Positions 24,979-33,949 of a DNA stretch of 64,000 nucleotides are shown in pieces; the stretch's first letter is position 1; every line of letters begins with the position of its first letter. The notes below the pieces were generated by a model. That model was not told the DNA's origin. It saw nothing but the letters and a program-made list of their open reading frames with translations, and did no database searches. The position numbers and the translations under genes were made by a program. Origin of the DNA: Halolactibacillus miurensis (GTDB lineage Bacteria > Bacillota > Bacilli > Bacillales > Amphibacillaceae); NCBI RefSeq assembly GCF_900116255.1, contig NZ_FPAI01000002.1, forward strand, positions 124,001 to 188,000. Direction: 5' to 3'.

Positions 24979-25288
24979 AATAGATAGTCATCACTTCCTT
25001 TTTATTACTTCGGTTTAAGTAGTGACCAGTAACTTTTACATAGTTGTCAATAGATTCGCGTTCGATCACGATCACATAGGAAGCCAGTGTAACAACCTCA
25101 TCATATTCTTCAACTAATATATAGTCATAAAACTGATGATAGAGCGACAGGCGTTCTCTTTCTATTGATTGTTGATAGGCAATTTTCTGTTGAAGTGGCA
25201 GGTGGATAAAGATGATCATCGTCAACAGAGTTAAGACAAACAAAGCTTCTAACAACAGAAAACCTTTAGTGTTCTTTAGAAGTGACAT
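24944..25288 (-). CDS. comGE: Competence minor pseudopilin ComGE
   Basis: A 114-residue protein with a prepilin-like start (NTKGFLLLEALFVLTLL) and an otherwise little-conserved body, in the comGE position. The frame reaches back to 25330, but AAAGGAAG before the ATG at 25288 gives the family-like N-terminus MSLLKNTKGF. It overlaps comGD by 23 bases. Confidence 0.82.
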   Translation of the reverse strand: MSLLKNTKGFLLLEALFVLTLLTMIIFIHLPLQQKIAYQQSIERERLSLYHQFYDYILVEEYDEVVTLASYVIVIERESIDNYVKVTGHYLNRSNKKEVMTIYYVPKQQRVYDD

Positions 25289-25712
25289 AACATCTTCCTT
25301 TACCGAAAGGAAATACAATCGTATAAACATAATAATTGGTTTCTACCCTTATTGTTCCAGGCTCAAGAAATTGACCGTTTTTATTGAAGGCTAACTTATT
25401 TTTGGTTGATGCGAAAATGATACGCCAATCATCATCATAGGTTTTAGTAAATAGCGGCGGTTGCTTTGAATCAATGATGAGTGAATACCGATGATTAGAT
25501 GAATCAAATTGAAGGTAAGGGCGATTATCCGAAAGACTGCTTCGTTTTTGGAGATACAAGAGATCCACCTCAAATTGTGTGTACCAACGGTTGAATGCCT
25601 GTTTGTCTTGTGATTTTTCGATAGGTTTAAAACCAAAAGAGAGTAAAAGTTGTATTACACTAAGGACAATAAGGACCTCAATAAGTGTAAAGCCACCTTG
25701 CGTTTTATTCAC
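25266..25712 (-). CDS. comGD: Competence pseudopilin ComGD
   Basis: A 148-residue minor pseudopilin with the type IV prepilin motif GGFTLIEVLIVLSVIQLLL at residues 6-24, cleaved by the ComC peptidase after Gly. GTG (complement of 25710-25712) is the start and overlaps the comGC stop (GTGAATAA), so it is translated by coupling. Confidence 0.88.
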   Translation of the reverse strand: MNKTQGGFTLIEVLIVLSVIQLLLSFGFKPIEKSQDKQAFNRWYTQFEVDLLYLQKRSSLSDNRPYLQFDSSNHRYSLIIDSKQPPLFTKTYDDDWRIIFASTKNKLAFNKNGQFLEPGTIRVETNYYVYTIVFPFGKGRCYVTSKEH

Positions 25713-26040
25713 TTACAAGAGCCACTTTTTTATTCGAAGTATCAGTAAAGTCAATAGGCTTCGACGCACTGCCAATCAATTCGGCATCAATATAGTCATG
25801 TGAAACTAAATCATCTAAAGTTGACGGAAACTGTCCTTCATCTAAATAAAAGGCTTGAATTTGTGTGTTCACAAATCCGACTATAGCGTCATCAGACTTT
25901 CGGGTAATACTCTCTTGATGGTCAGCTAGTTTTGGTGTAATTAGGATGAGTAGTACAGCAATGATACTCATAACGATCAACATTTCAATGAGGGTGAATC
26001 CGTTGTTGTTTCTTAAATGTTTGTTTAAGTTTTTCAGCAT
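25705..26040 (-). CDS. comGC: Competence major pseudopilin ComGC
   Basis: The major subunit of the DNA-uptake pseudopilus, 111 residues. The class III signal NNNGFTLIEMLIVMSIIAVL occurs at residues 11-30, then an amphipathic helix and a globular part with FYLDEGQFPSTLDDLV. AGGAGG lies before the ATG. The lone-gene spacing of 12 bases from comGB is normal. Confidence 0.93.
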   Translation of the reverse strand: MLKNLNKHLRNNNGFTLIEMLIVMSIIAVLLILITPKLADHQESITRKSDDAIVGFVNTQIQAFYLDEGQFPSTLDDLVSHDYIDAELIGSASKPIDFTDTSNKKVALVSE

Positions 26041-26052
26041 GTTATTTTCCTC

Positions 26053-27096
26053 CTAAAGAGTATTCATCATCTCAACCATTGGCATCAGTAGCGACAAGTA
26101 AATGAGTACGATACTTAAGGCAATAATGGTAAAAATAATGGGTTGAATCAAATGGATGGATTTTTCAATAGTGTTAGTGACATCTTCTATCGTCTCCGTC
26201 ATATAAATATCTAGTGATGAACGGATCAAAGTTTGAGCTTCATAGTTTTGAAAGATATAGCTAAGTCTTTCGCTAAAGAATGGTTGAATGGCTAGACATT
26301 GATATAAGGTTTCGCCGTCATTTAGGTTGGCTAATAATTCGATCATCGTTTGATTAAGAATGGAAGACCGCTCTTGATTATGAATCAGCGTGAACGCTTC
26401 CTTCATTGAATACTGGGCATCGAGTAAATTCTTTAAATGATGGGCAAAGAAAAAACTCGTGTGGAGGCGAGTAAGACGAAAAGCAATAGGCAGGCGTAAT
26501 AGTATGGTCATTAACTGATCGGGGGTGACTTTTTTGTAGATGAGGAAAGTCAAGATTATGAAAAGAATGAGCAAGACGATAACAATCTGAACGATGTGAA
26601 ATAGTAAAGAGACACTAAAGATGGCCGTTTCAATCAGATCAGGCGTTTGGTGTGCGGTTTGAAATAACTGAAGAAAATTTGGATAAATATACATTTGAAT
26701 AAAGTACAGCATGATAAGGAAGCCGAAAATAAGCACAAGTGGGTATCGAATGGTTTTAAGAAAGTGTTGTTTCAGTCTGTGTTGTTTGTCAATAAAAGTG
26801 ATGGCCTGTATGATCCCGTCAGAAAGGTGGCCTCGCAACAGTCCGTAATGTACATGTGTAATAAACTGTGGGTGAAACTGAATCTGTCTCAAAATATGAT
26901 CAAGTGTGTCCCCATTACTGAGTCTTGCTAAGATGGTTTCTGCGACATGATGGAAAGTTTTATTGAATTTCAACACGTGTAAGGCTTCTTTCATCGAGTA
27001 ATTGGCTTCAAGTAATGTGGCCAAGCGCTTCATAAAAGATAATTGTTGCATTAAGGATAATGAGAGAATAGATTTACGTCTCTGAAATAAAGCCAT
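26053..27096 (-). CDS. comGB: Competence pilus membrane platform protein ComGB (GspF family)
   Basis: The polytopic inner-membrane platform of the transformation pilus, 347 residues. It has two GspF/PilC repeats (around LATLLEANYSMKEAL and LKNLLDAQYSMKEAF) and three hydrophobic segments near residues 120-140, 165-190 and 315-335. Two ATGs occur (27102 and 27096); AAGGAAGG at 27106-27113 is three bases from the first and nine from the second, so 27096 is preferred. It overlaps comGA by 23 bases. Confidence 0.9.
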   Translation of the reverse strand: MALFQRRKSILSLSLMQQLSFMKRLATLLEANYSMKEALHVLKFNKTFHHVAETILARLSNGDTLDHILRQIQFHPQFITHVHYGLLRGHLSDGIIQAITFIDKQHRLKQHFLKTIRYPLVLIFGFLIMLYFIQMYIYPNFLQLFQTAHQTPDLIETAIFSVSLLFHIVQIVIVLLILFIILTFLIYKKVTPDQLMTILLRLPIAFRLTRLHTSFFFAHHLKNLLDAQYSMKEAFTLIHNQERSSILNQTMIELLANLNDGETLYQCLAIQPFFSERLSYIFQNYEAQTLIRSSLDIYMTETIEDVTNTIEKSIHLIQPIIFTIIALSIVLIYLSLLMPMVEMMNTL

Positions 27097-28060
27097 AAGC
27101 ATATGCCTTCCTTTTTAAGTCGGTAAAAGTTGGTTCTCTAAATGTATCGAGTGTGAAGTCATGGCAATAGGTTGTGAGATTATCGCCAGTTAAAAATTCA
27201 ATGATAGCTGCACGATCATGGACGGGATGATGAAGGTTTAACAGTTGAGTGGCGCAAATCGCCAATAAGTTTTGTGTTAAATCAATCGGTTTAATACCCA
27301 TCTCTATTAATCTGTGAATCGTTCCTTTGGCATCTTTGGCATGCAGGGTAGAAAAAACTAGATGACCAGTGTAAGCAGCATGAAATACGAAATCGGCTGT
27401 TTTCGCATCCCTAATCTCTCCGACCATTAAAATGTCAGGGTCATGTCGCAGTGCGGCTTTTAATCCTGTATGATAGGTCATGCCACTTTTTTCATTAATT
27501 TGGACTTGAACAAAATGATTTAAATCTTTTTCAATCGGGTCTTCTAATGTGATGGTTTGGAACGATTGTTCTTTAAGAAGTGTGTCAATCAGGCTATACA
27601 GTAACGTCGTTTTTCCTGAGCCAGTCGGTCCAGTAAGTAAAATGATACCGGATGTTTTTTTAATTAGGGAAGTTAATTTATTGACTTGGTTATTAAATAG
27701 TAGCAGTTGCTTTAGTGGTTTTATTTCATTATGAGGAAGGAGACGAATCGCAAGAGATTCTTCTCGTTTAGCGGGTAATGTTGATAAACGTAAATCGATT
27801 TTCACTGTATTGACAAGCATAGTAACAACGCCATCTTGGGGCAACCTTTTTTCGCCAATATCCATTTGAGCTTGAAACTTTAAATAATTCAACAGCTGTA
27901 AGTAATGGTCCTTTGATATTGATTTGTACAAGTGTCTCTCGCCATGGACGCGTAAATAGACGGCAGTGTCATGTTCTCTAGGTACAAAGTGGATATCTGA
28001 CACGTTTTCTTTCACAGCGAACATAATCAATGCATTTAAAAATCGATCGGAACTATACAT
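27074..28060 (-). CDS. comGA: Competence traffic ATPase ComGA
   Basis: The ATPase that powers the transformation pilus, 328 residues, GspE/PilB family. Walker A is GPTGSGKT at residues 144-151, the Asp box is TLEDPIE, Walker B is DILMVGEIRD and the His box is HLVFSTLHA. GGAGGTG lies before the ATG. It is the first gene of the seven-gene minus-strand comG operon. No clear pair of ComK boxes (AAAA-N5-TTTT) was seen in the 190-base upstream gap. Confidence 0.95.
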   Translation of the reverse strand: MYSSDRFLNALIMFAVKENVSDIHFVPREHDTAVYLRVHGERHLYKSISKDHYLQLLNYLKFQAQMDIGEKRLPQDGVVTMLVNTVKIDLRLSTLPAKREESLAIRLLPHNEIKPLKQLLLFNNQVNKLTSLIKKTSGIILLTGPTGSGKTTLLYSLIDTLLKEQSFQTITLEDPIEKDLNHFVQVQINEKSGMTYHTGLKAALRHDPDILMVGEIRDAKTADFVFHAAYTGHLVFSTLHAKDAKGTIHRLIEMGIKPIDLTQNLLAICATQLLNLHHPVHDRAAIIEFLTGDNLTTYCHDFTLDTFREPTFTDLKRKAYAYGFISET

Positions 28061-28251
28061 CTTTTCACCTCCAGTGACTTTAGATAATGTTGATTGTAAT
28101 GGAAATGATGTAAAACAACAAGTCAGTGACTAACAGGTTAATTCAAAAAAAGGGTTGTAATTGATGATAAATTTCAGTGAGGTAGAATTTTTTTCGTAAA
28201 ACTTGTATAATAATTCAGACAACTTATTGTTTTTGAAAGGTGTGAAAATAC

Positions 28252-28770
28252 ATGACAGCCATCTATTTAGTAGGATTTATGGGAAGTGGCAAATCAACAG
28301 TCGGTCAATATTTAGCTGAGCTGACAGATTTACCTTTGATTGATTTAGACCAAGTGATTGAACAAGAGGCGGATATGTCGATTAAAACGATGTTTAAGGA
28401 ATATGGTGAGACTTATTTTAGACAATTAGAGCATGATTGCTTAATGCGAACACTAGGACAAGAGGGTATTATATCTACAGGTGGCGGTATTATTGAACGT
28501 GCGGATAACCGTGAATGGCTAAAAAAACAACAGGTCATCTTTTTAAAAGCGTCGTGGTCAGACATTGTTGAACGCTTAAAACATGACAACGATCGCCCAC
28601 TTTGGCAACAAGGTTTAGCGGATAAAGAAAAGTTATTTTACCGTAGACAACCGCTTTATGAGGAAGTAAGTCAACGTATCATTGATACGCATGGCAGCTC
28701 ACCAGAACGTGTCGCTAAAATAATTGTAGAAAAAACTACTAATAAAACAAGCAGCTCATCATTTAAATGA
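28252..28770 (+). CDS. aroK: Shikimate kinase
   Basis: Phosphorylates shikimate at the 3-OH in aromatic amino acid synthesis. The 172 residues have the P-loop GFMGSGKS (8-15), the shikimate-binding LIDLDQVIE and FRQLEHD segments, STGGGI, and the DRPLW lid. AAAGGTGTG precedes ATG 28252. The final seven codons and the stop form the left half of the terminator palindrome. It is divergent from comG. Confidence 0.93.
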   Translation: MTAIYLVGFMGSGKSTVGQYLAELTDLPLIDLDQVIEQEADMSIKTMFKEYGETYFRQLEHDCLMRTLGQEGIISTGGGIIERADNREWLKKQQVIFLKASWSDIVERLKHDNDRPLWQQGLADKEKLFYRRQPLYEEVSQRIIDTHGSSPERVAKIIVEKTTNKTSSSSFK

Positions 28771-28788
28771 TGAGCTGCTTGTTTTATT
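28741..28788. terminator. 48-base perfect palindrome acting as bidirectional terminator
   Basis: Bases 28741-28764 and 28765-28788 are exact reverse complements (24 + 24). The aroK stop TGA (28768-28770) lies just right of the centre, and the last base pair touches the stop codon of the convergent yqhL. AT-rich flanks give T runs on both strands. Confidence 0.9.
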
Positions 28789-29194
28789 ATTTTGATGATT
28801 TTTTAATTTTGCCTTTCCAGTCTTTATAGCCACCTTTTAAATCATATAACTGTGTGTAGCCATTTTTATAAAGTAACCATGCCGCTCGTTGTGAGCGTGA
28901 GCCTGATTGACAGTAAAGATAGATAGGCATGTCTTTACGTAATTCTTTCATGCGTTGTTTTAACTGAGTAACAGGGACGTTTCTTGCGCCCCAAATATGA
29001 CCGCCATCAAACTCTTTTTGTTCACGCACATCAATTAATTGTGCTTTTCTGTAACCTTCTCTAAACGCTTCCTCAGATAATGTCGTAAGAATTTTTTTGG
29101 TTTTGAAATAGCGATACAACGTGTAAGCAATATAAGCTACAGCAAGGGTGAGAAGTACTATCCAGTCCCAAGCAATCGCAAGTGTTAAGTTCAT
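28787..29194 (-). CDS. yqhL: Membrane-anchored rhodanese-like protein (YqhL)
   Basis: A 135-residue protein with one N-terminal membrane helix (residues 10-28) and a cytoplasmic rhodanese domain. The active-site loop reads YCQSGSRSQRAAWLL with the catalytic Cys near residue 94, and LIDVREQKEFDGGHIWGA is the typical entry motif. It probably transfers or carries sulfane sulfur; the acceptor is unknown. B. subtilis has the same gene in this region. It is monocistronic and ends in the shared palindrome with aroK. Confidence 0.9.
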   Translation of the reverse strand: MNLTLAIAWDWIVLLTLAVAYIAYTLYRYFKTKKILTTLSEEAFREGYRKAQLIDVREQKEFDGGHIWGARNVPVTQLKQRMKELRKDMPIYLYCQSGSRSQRAAWLLYKNGYTQLYDLKGGYKDWKGKIKKSSK

Positions 29195-29442
29195 AATTAA
29201 AATCCCCTTTTTTTCAGTCTGCGTCTATTATACGCCTTTTTAGATAAAAAGTGAACCGTTTTCTTTTGCATGGAAAGAGAACAAGCGTGTGACGCTTCTG
29301 TTTGGAAATATTTCATTTGATGTGGATTTAGACGCTTTCTCATGATTGTTTTACAAACAATGCTTTACTTATGCTAAAATAAAGTGGTAAGCTTAAAAGT
29401 ACTGTCAACGTTATAGCATTGTTGAGAAAGTGAGGGATGATA

Positions 29443-29871
29443 ATGCCAACACCAAGTATGGAAGACTATATTGAACAAATATATTTATTAATTGAATCTA
29501 AAGGCTATGCGCGAGTATCTGACATCGCGGAAGCTTTATCTGTTCATCCTTCCTCTGTGACTAAAATGGTAAAAAAGCTAGATAAAGATGGGTATTTAAA
29601 CTATGAGAAATATCGTGGCTTGATTCTAACAGCAAAAGGAAAGAAGGTAGGTAAACGCTTAGTCTACCGTCATGAACTGTTGGAACAGTTTTTAGGCATC
29701 ATTGGTGTCGATAAAGAGAATATCTATGATGATGTTGAGGGGATTGAACATCATCTTAGCTGGAACTCTATCGACCGTATCGGAGATCTCGTACAATATT
29801 TTGAAGGGGATAAAAAAAGAGAAGAAGCCCTGAAAGAACTAAGAGACAAACAATCAGATGAAGTAAATTAA
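29443..29871 (+). CDS. mntR: Manganese transport regulator MntR
   Basis: DtxR-family repressor that senses Mn(II) and controls manganese import and export. The 142 residues equal B. subtilis MntR in length. All metal ligands are present at the same positions: D8, E11, H77, E99, E102 and H103. The winged helix with [13 protein letters not shown] binds DNA. ATG 29443 is preferred to 29437 because of the GAGGG spacing. An extended -10 (TGCTAAAAT, 29372-29380) lies upstream. Confidence 0.96.
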   Translation: MPTPSMEDYIEQIYLLIESKGYARVSDIAEALSVHPSSVTKMVKKLDKDGYLNYEKYRGLILTAKGKKVGKRLVYRHELLEQFLGIIGVDKENIYDDVEGIEHHLSWNSIDRIGDLVQYFEGDKKREEALKELRDKQSDEVN

Positions 29872-29926
29872 AAAACGATCTAAATAATTGGAAGGAAGAC
29901 AAGCCAATTATTTGGATCGTTTTTGT
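29872..29926. terminator. Terminator between mntR and yqhP
   Basis: A long 20-bp stem with one G-T pair (29872-29891 with 29904-29923), bounded by A and T runs, between convergent genes. Confidence 0.85.
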
Positions 29927-29941
29927 TATAGCATCAATCGG

Positions 29942-30328
29942 TTATAAAGTCATTTTTTTATGCGTATCTTTTTTACCGTCAATGACTCGTAAATGAGACG
30001 CACGCTTATGTTTGCTCGTTTTTGATTTGGTTGTTACACGCTGTTTTTGTTTCCTTTGTTGCTTTTGAGCTCGCTGATAATGTGTTGGTTGATTGTGTGG
30101 ATACTTCTTTTTTGATTGTTTGACGGCTTTGCGATATTTTTTTATATCATTCGGTTGGCGATGTCTGAGTACAAAAAAGTATACCAAACCATAAATAACC
30201 GCAATCATTAGAATAGAGCTCAGAATATTTCTAATGAGGCTCGTCATATCAAACAATAACGTCGTAACTAAACCTAGGGCGGCAAAAGCAAAAAGAATAT
30301 ACGTCCAAATCGGTAATCGTCGCCTCAT
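29942..30328 (-). CDS. yqhP: YqhP/SA1362-family membrane protein
   Basis: A 128-residue protein with two membrane helices (about residues 9-28 and 36-54) and a strongly basic C-terminal tail of 70 residues (KAVKQSKKKYPHN, later KQQRKQKQRV). It matches the SA1362-type family of unknown function found between mntR and yqhT in B. subtilis. GTG 30337 opens the frame, but AAGGAG spacing favours the ATG at 30328. Confidence 0.75.
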   Translation of the reverse strand: MRRRLPIWTYILFAFAALGLVTTLLFDMTSLIRNILSSILMIAVIYGLVYFFVLRHRQPNDIKKYRKAVKQSKKKYPHNQPTHYQRAQKQQRKQKQRVTTKSKTSKHKRASHLRVIDGKKDTHKKMTL

Positions 30329-30511
30329 GTCATTCACTCCTTCTTTGAAGTTCTTATAGTTTCATTTTCCCAATAAGTTAGTTTTTTAATCCTATAAATG
30401 TTATATTCCTAAAATATTTTGATTTACTGAACAGAAATGGGCGATGCTATAAAAAAATAATCGGTTATGGTACACTATATAAGGAAATCAACAGAAAGGG
30501 AAGTGACAAAC

Positions 30512-31573
30512 ATGCAAAAAATGACTAAACTACGCAATGAATTAAAAGAACAGAATTTAGATGGATTGATTATCACAAATCCATATAACCGTCGGTACAT
30601 AAGTGGGTTTACAGGAACGGCAGGCATTGTGTTAATTACGCAAGACGAACAGATTTTTTTAACGGACTTTAGATATATGGAACAAGCAGCAAAACAAGCT
30701 GTTGGATACACAATTATTGAACACAAACAATCGATTATTAAAAAGTTAGCGGAAGTAATCGATGAACTAGACTTATCAACCGTAGGATTTGAAGAAGATG
30801 ATTTGACTTATCAAACATACAAAGCCTATGCCAAGGAAATTAATGCGGAACTCACTGCGACATCAGGAATTATCGCTAACATTCGTATGATTAAGACAGA
30901 GGCTGAGTTACAAGTGATGGAAGAAGCAGCAGCCATTTCAGATAAAGCATATGACCATATCTTATCTTTTGTTAAACCAGGGATGACAGAAATTGAGGTG
31001 TCAAATGAATTAGAATTCTTCATGCGTCAACAAGGGGCGACCTCATCTAGTTTTGATATTATTGTCGCCTCAGGTGTTCGTTCAGCGTTACCACACGGGG
31101 TAGCCACGGATAAAAAAATAGCTTCAGGTGAATTGGTGACGTTAGATTTTGGCGCCCTTTATAAAGGATATTGTTCTGACATGACGCGTACTTTTGCCGT
31201 TGGAGAGATCAGTGATGAATTAAGAAAGATTTACGATACGGTACTGGAAGCGCATATGCGCGGCATTCAAGGGACTAAAGCAGGTATGACGGGTAAAGAG
31301 GCAGATGCGCTCACGCGAGATTATATTAAAGCAGAAGGATACGGTGATTACTTCGGTCACGGTACCGGTCATGGTTTAGGTATGGAAGTACATGAAGGTC
31401 CCCGGTTATCGCCAATGGGTGAGGTTATGCTTAAAGAAAATATGGTTGTGACAGTTGAACCAGGCATTTACGTCCCTGATGTAGGGGGGGGCCGCATTGA
31501 AGATGATATCGTTATTACGAAAGACGGCAATAGAAGCTTGAATAAAGCACCAAAACAGCTTATTATAGTATAG
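30512..31573 (+). CDS. yqhT: Xaa-Pro aminopeptidase (M24B)
   Basis: A dinuclear-metal aminopeptidase that removes N-terminal residues before proline. The 353 residues equal B. subtilis YqhT. The creatinase-like N-terminal domain is followed by the pita-bread domain, with ligands in TLDFGALYKGYCSDMTRT (two Asp), GHGTGHGLGMEVHE (His), VEPGIY (Glu) and GRIEDD (Glu). The frame extends to 30467, but AAAGGGAAGTG supports ATG 30512. It lies directly before efp, whose substrates contain polyproline, a conserved pairing. Confidence 0.94.
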   Translation: MQKMTKLRNELKEQNLDGLIITNPYNRRYISGFTGTAGIVLITQDEQIFLTDFRYMEQAAKQAVGYTIIEHKQSIIKKLAEVIDELDLSTVGFEEDDLTYQTYKAYAKEINAELTATSGIIANIRMIKTEAELQVMEEAAAISDKAYDHILSFVKPGMTEIEVSNELEFFMRQQGATSSSFDIIVASGVRSALPHGVATDKKIASGELVTLDFGALYKGYCSDMTRTFAVGEISDELRKIYDTVLEAHMRGIQGTKAGMTGKEADALTRDYIKAEGYGDYFGHGTGHGLGMEVHEGPRLSPMGEVMLKENMVVTVEPGIYVPDVGGGRIEDDIVITKDGNRSLNKAPKQLIIV

Positions 31574-31606
31574 TTAGAAGTAATCGATACGCTTAGGAGG
31601 ATTTTA

Positions 31607-32164
31607 ATGATATCAGTAAATGATTTTAAAACAGGTTTAACCATTGAGGTAGACAATGACATTTGGCAAGTAATTGAATTCCAACATGTCAAACCAGGTA
31701 AAGGGGCGGCATTTGTACGCTCTAAATTGCGTAGTCTACGCAGTGGGAATATTCAAGAAAAAACGTTCCGTGCGGGTGAAAAAGTCGAAAAAGCCCACAT
31801 TGATAACCGTAAAATGCAATATTTATATGCCTCAGGTGAAATGCATACATTTATGGATATGGAATCGTATGAACAATTAGAACTTAATCAAAAACAAATA
31901 GAATATGAACTTAAATTCTTAAAAGAAAATATGGAAGTCAACGTGATTTCTTACGGTGGTGAGATTTTAGGTGTCACGCTCCCAAACAGCGTTGAGCTTG
32001 AGGTGGCAGAAACAGAACCAGGAATTAAAGGCGACACCGCAAGCGGTGGCTCAAAACCAGCGGTAATGGAAACAGGTTTAACGGTACAAGTGCCTTTCTT
32101 TGTTAATCAAGGCGATCGTTTGATAGTGAATACATCAGACGGTAAGTATGTTTCACGCGCGTAA
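31607..32164 (+). CDS. efp: Translation elongation factor P
   Basis: Binds stalled ribosomes between the P and E sites and helps form peptide bonds in polyproline stretches. The 185-residue protein has the three beta-barrel domains of EF-P. The modification loop carries [12 protein letters not shown] with the conserved Lys near residue 32, as in the Bacillus type. TAGGAGG lies before ATG 31607. It is probably cotranscribed with yqhT and has a terminator. Confidence 0.97.
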   Translation: MISVNDFKTGLTIEVDNDIWQVIEFQHVKPGKGAAFVRSKLRSLRSGNIQEKTFRAGEKVEKAHIDNRKMQYLYASGEMHTFMDMESYEQLELNQKQIEYELKFLKENMEVNVISYGGEILGVTLPNSVELEVAETEPGIKGDTASGGSKPAVMETGLTVQVPFFVNQGDRLIVNTSDGKYVSRA

Positions 32165-32182
32165 GTAATAAAGCATGAAGCT

Positions 32183-32227
32183 AAACAGTCATTGAATGTC
32201 TTTAGACAGACGATGGCTGTTTTTTTG
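32183..32227 (+). terminator. Terminator after efp
   Basis: Stem AAACAGTCAT (32183-32192) with ATGGCTGTTT (32213-32222) followed by T. An inner GTCTTTAGAC hairpin is included. Confidence 0.78.
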
Positions 32228-32249
32228 TATGTCCTTTACCTTCGTCCAC

Positions 32250-32278
32250 TCATATTGTAAACAACATCGACATACATA
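32250..32278 (+). promoter_or_regulatory. Sigma-E promoter of the spoIIIA operon
   Basis: TCATATT (32250-32256) matches the sigma-E -35 consensus KMATATT fully. After 14 bases CATACATA (32271-32278) matches CATACAnT at seven of eight positions. The first gene starts 30 bases on. This fits mother-cell expression known for spoIIIA. Confidence 0.78.
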
Positions 32279-32307
32279 TAATTAACGTGCTTGTAAGGAG
32301 GTAAAAC

Positions 32308-33198
32308 ATGGTGCCAATCGAGGTTTTATCGTTATTCACACACGAGGTAAAGACAATGCTGATGGATGGTGAAAAAACTAGAGGACCGATTGAAGAAATA
32401 CGTGTGCGTGTATTCGAACCAGTGGAATGTATTGATCGCCTAGGATTTTATCCACTCGATTACGTGATGAACGAAGAGCGTTTTCGGATAATTCTCGATC
32501 AGTTATTTCAATCTTCTCGATACCGTTTTACTCGTGAGTTGCGAGAGGGCTTTATTACTTTATCAGGTGGGCATAGAGTAGGCCTCTGTGGTGAAGTCGT
32601 TATGAATGGTGATGGGATTGATCATATTGAGACAATCACCTCGTTAAATATTCGTATTCAACACAATAAACACGTCCCGTTTCGCTTATCGCATCGGCAA
32701 CTTTTTCAAGAGAATCGCTACGTTAATACCTTGATTATAGGTCCACCTAATAGCGGAAAAACGAGTCTGTTGCGTTTTCTTATTCAGTCGATAAATGATG
32801 ATCATCTTCCTTACTCAAAAAAGATTGGCGTGATTGATGAACGAAAAGAAATCCTTCCTGCGATGTCCTATCGACCATCGACTACTCTACGTGTTGACGC
32901 ATTCAGTGGCTGCCCTAAACATTTAGCGTTACCACTTATTATTCGAGCCATGTCTCCTGAGTTAATCGTTATCGATGAAATTGCGACCCACCAAGATGTC
33001 GAAGCTTTATTAGATGGTATGAAAGCAGGGGTTTCACTTATCTGTACAGTTCACGGCACTAGTTATGACGATGTTTGTTCACGCTTATTTTTTCACCAAA
33101 TAATCAAGCATCACTTATTTGATTATTGTGTGACGCTAGATCCTGCGCGTAGAGGTATAGTGAGTATAAAATCCATAGTGAAGCGAGCGATCATCTAA
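32308..33198 (+). CDS. spoIIIAA: Stage III sporulation ATPase SpoIIIAA
   Basis: A secretion-type ATPase needed for the SpoIIIA-SpoIIQ channel between mother cell and forespore. The 296 residues contain GPPNSGKTSLLRFL (Walker A near residue 148), GVIDERKE and LIVIDEIAT (Walker B). AAGGAGG lies before the ATG. It is the first of eight genes; its TAA overlaps the ATG of spoIIIAB. Confidence 0.94.
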   Translation: MVPIEVLSLFTHEVKTMLMDGEKTRGPIEEIRVRVFEPVECIDRLGFYPLDYVMNEERFRIILDQLFQSSRYRFTRELREGFITLSGGHRVGLCGEVVMNGDGIDHIETITSLNIRIQHNKHVPFRLSHRQLFQENRYVNTLIIGPPNSGKTSLLRFLIQSINDDHLPYSKKIGVIDERKEILPAMSYRPSTTLRVDAFSGCPKHLALPLIIRAMSPELIVIDEIATHQDVEALLDGMKAGVSLICTVHGTSYDDVCSRLFFHQIIKHHLFDYCVTLDPARRGIVSIKSIVKRAII

Positions 33199-33698
33199 TG
33201 CCTAGCTGGCTCTTAATTATGGTGTTTTTTTGTATCAGTGCTCTCGGTTTTGTCAAAGCTGAGAAACTCAAACGTCGTCAAACGTCTTTAAAAGCTTGTC
33301 ACTTATTTTTTCAATCATTAAGGCGTGAAATAGATTATCACCACTATTATATTGACCAGCATATCAGTCAATATGTTAAAGGAAAATCCGGTCTGTTTTA
33401 TGCCTTTTTAATCGAAGTGAGTCAGGGGAGCGGTTCATTTCAATCGCGCTTTAAAGTGGCGTTAGACATGTATCATGCCCGTTTAGCGTTATCAAAAACA
33501 GATGTCTTTATGCTGGAAGAGTTCGGTGATATCGTCGGTTCTACGAGTATGACAGAACAATTGCGCCATCTTGATTTTTTAGTTCAGTATGTCGAGATTG
33601 AGCTTGAAGCATTGAAAGGAAGAATCGATCAAGATGTTCATCTGTATATCATTTCTTCAATGTTGATGGGAGGGCTTATTATAATTTTATTATTGTAA
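33198..33698 (+). CDS. spoIIIAB: Stage III sporulation protein SpoIIIAB
   Basis: A 166-residue membrane protein of the SpoIIIA complex, with hydrophobic helices at both ends (residues 3-18 and 150-166) and a helical body between, resembling a GspF-like half. It is translationally coupled to spoIIIAA. Confidence 0.9.
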   Translation: MPSWLLIMVFFCISALGFVKAEKLKRRQTSLKACHLFFQSLRREIDYHHYYIDQHISQYVKGKSGLFYAFLIEVSQGSGSFQSRFKVALDMYHARLALSKTDVFMLEEFGDIVGSTSMTEQLRHLDFLVQYVEIELEALKGRIDQDVHLYIISSMLMGGLIIILLL

Positions 33699-33749
33699 GG
33701 CATGTTTTTCGCTTAACTGCGTATGTTGAGATAGGAGGGGAGGCCAGTA

Positions 33750-33947
33750 ATGGGAGACACAACGATTATTTTTCAAATAGCGGGGATTGGTATTATAGTT
33801 GCGATGATTCATACTATTTTGAAACAACTCGGGAAAGAAGAGTATGCACAATTTATTACCTTAGTAGGGTTTATCATTGTTCTCATGATGGTCATCAATC
33901 AATTGTTACAACTTTTTAATCGCATTCAACAAGTGTTTCTATTTTAG
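33750..33947 (+). CDS. spoIIIAC: Stage III sporulation protein SpoIIIAC
   Basis: A 65-residue, two-helix membrane protein (FQIAGIGIIVAMIHTILKQL, then FITLVGFIIVLMMVI). The glycine pattern and its place between AB and AD are diagnostic. TAGGAGGGGAGG precedes the ATG. Confidence 0.93.
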   Translation: MGDTTIIFQIAGIGIIVAMIHTILKQLGKEEYAQFITLVGFIIVLMMVINQLLQLFNRIQQVFLF

Positions 33948-33949
33948 AG

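Noticed and set aside
28061-28251. ComK boxes for comGA
   Set aside because: A-rich and T-rich stretches are present, but I could not find two AAAA-N5-TTTT boxes with accepted spacing.
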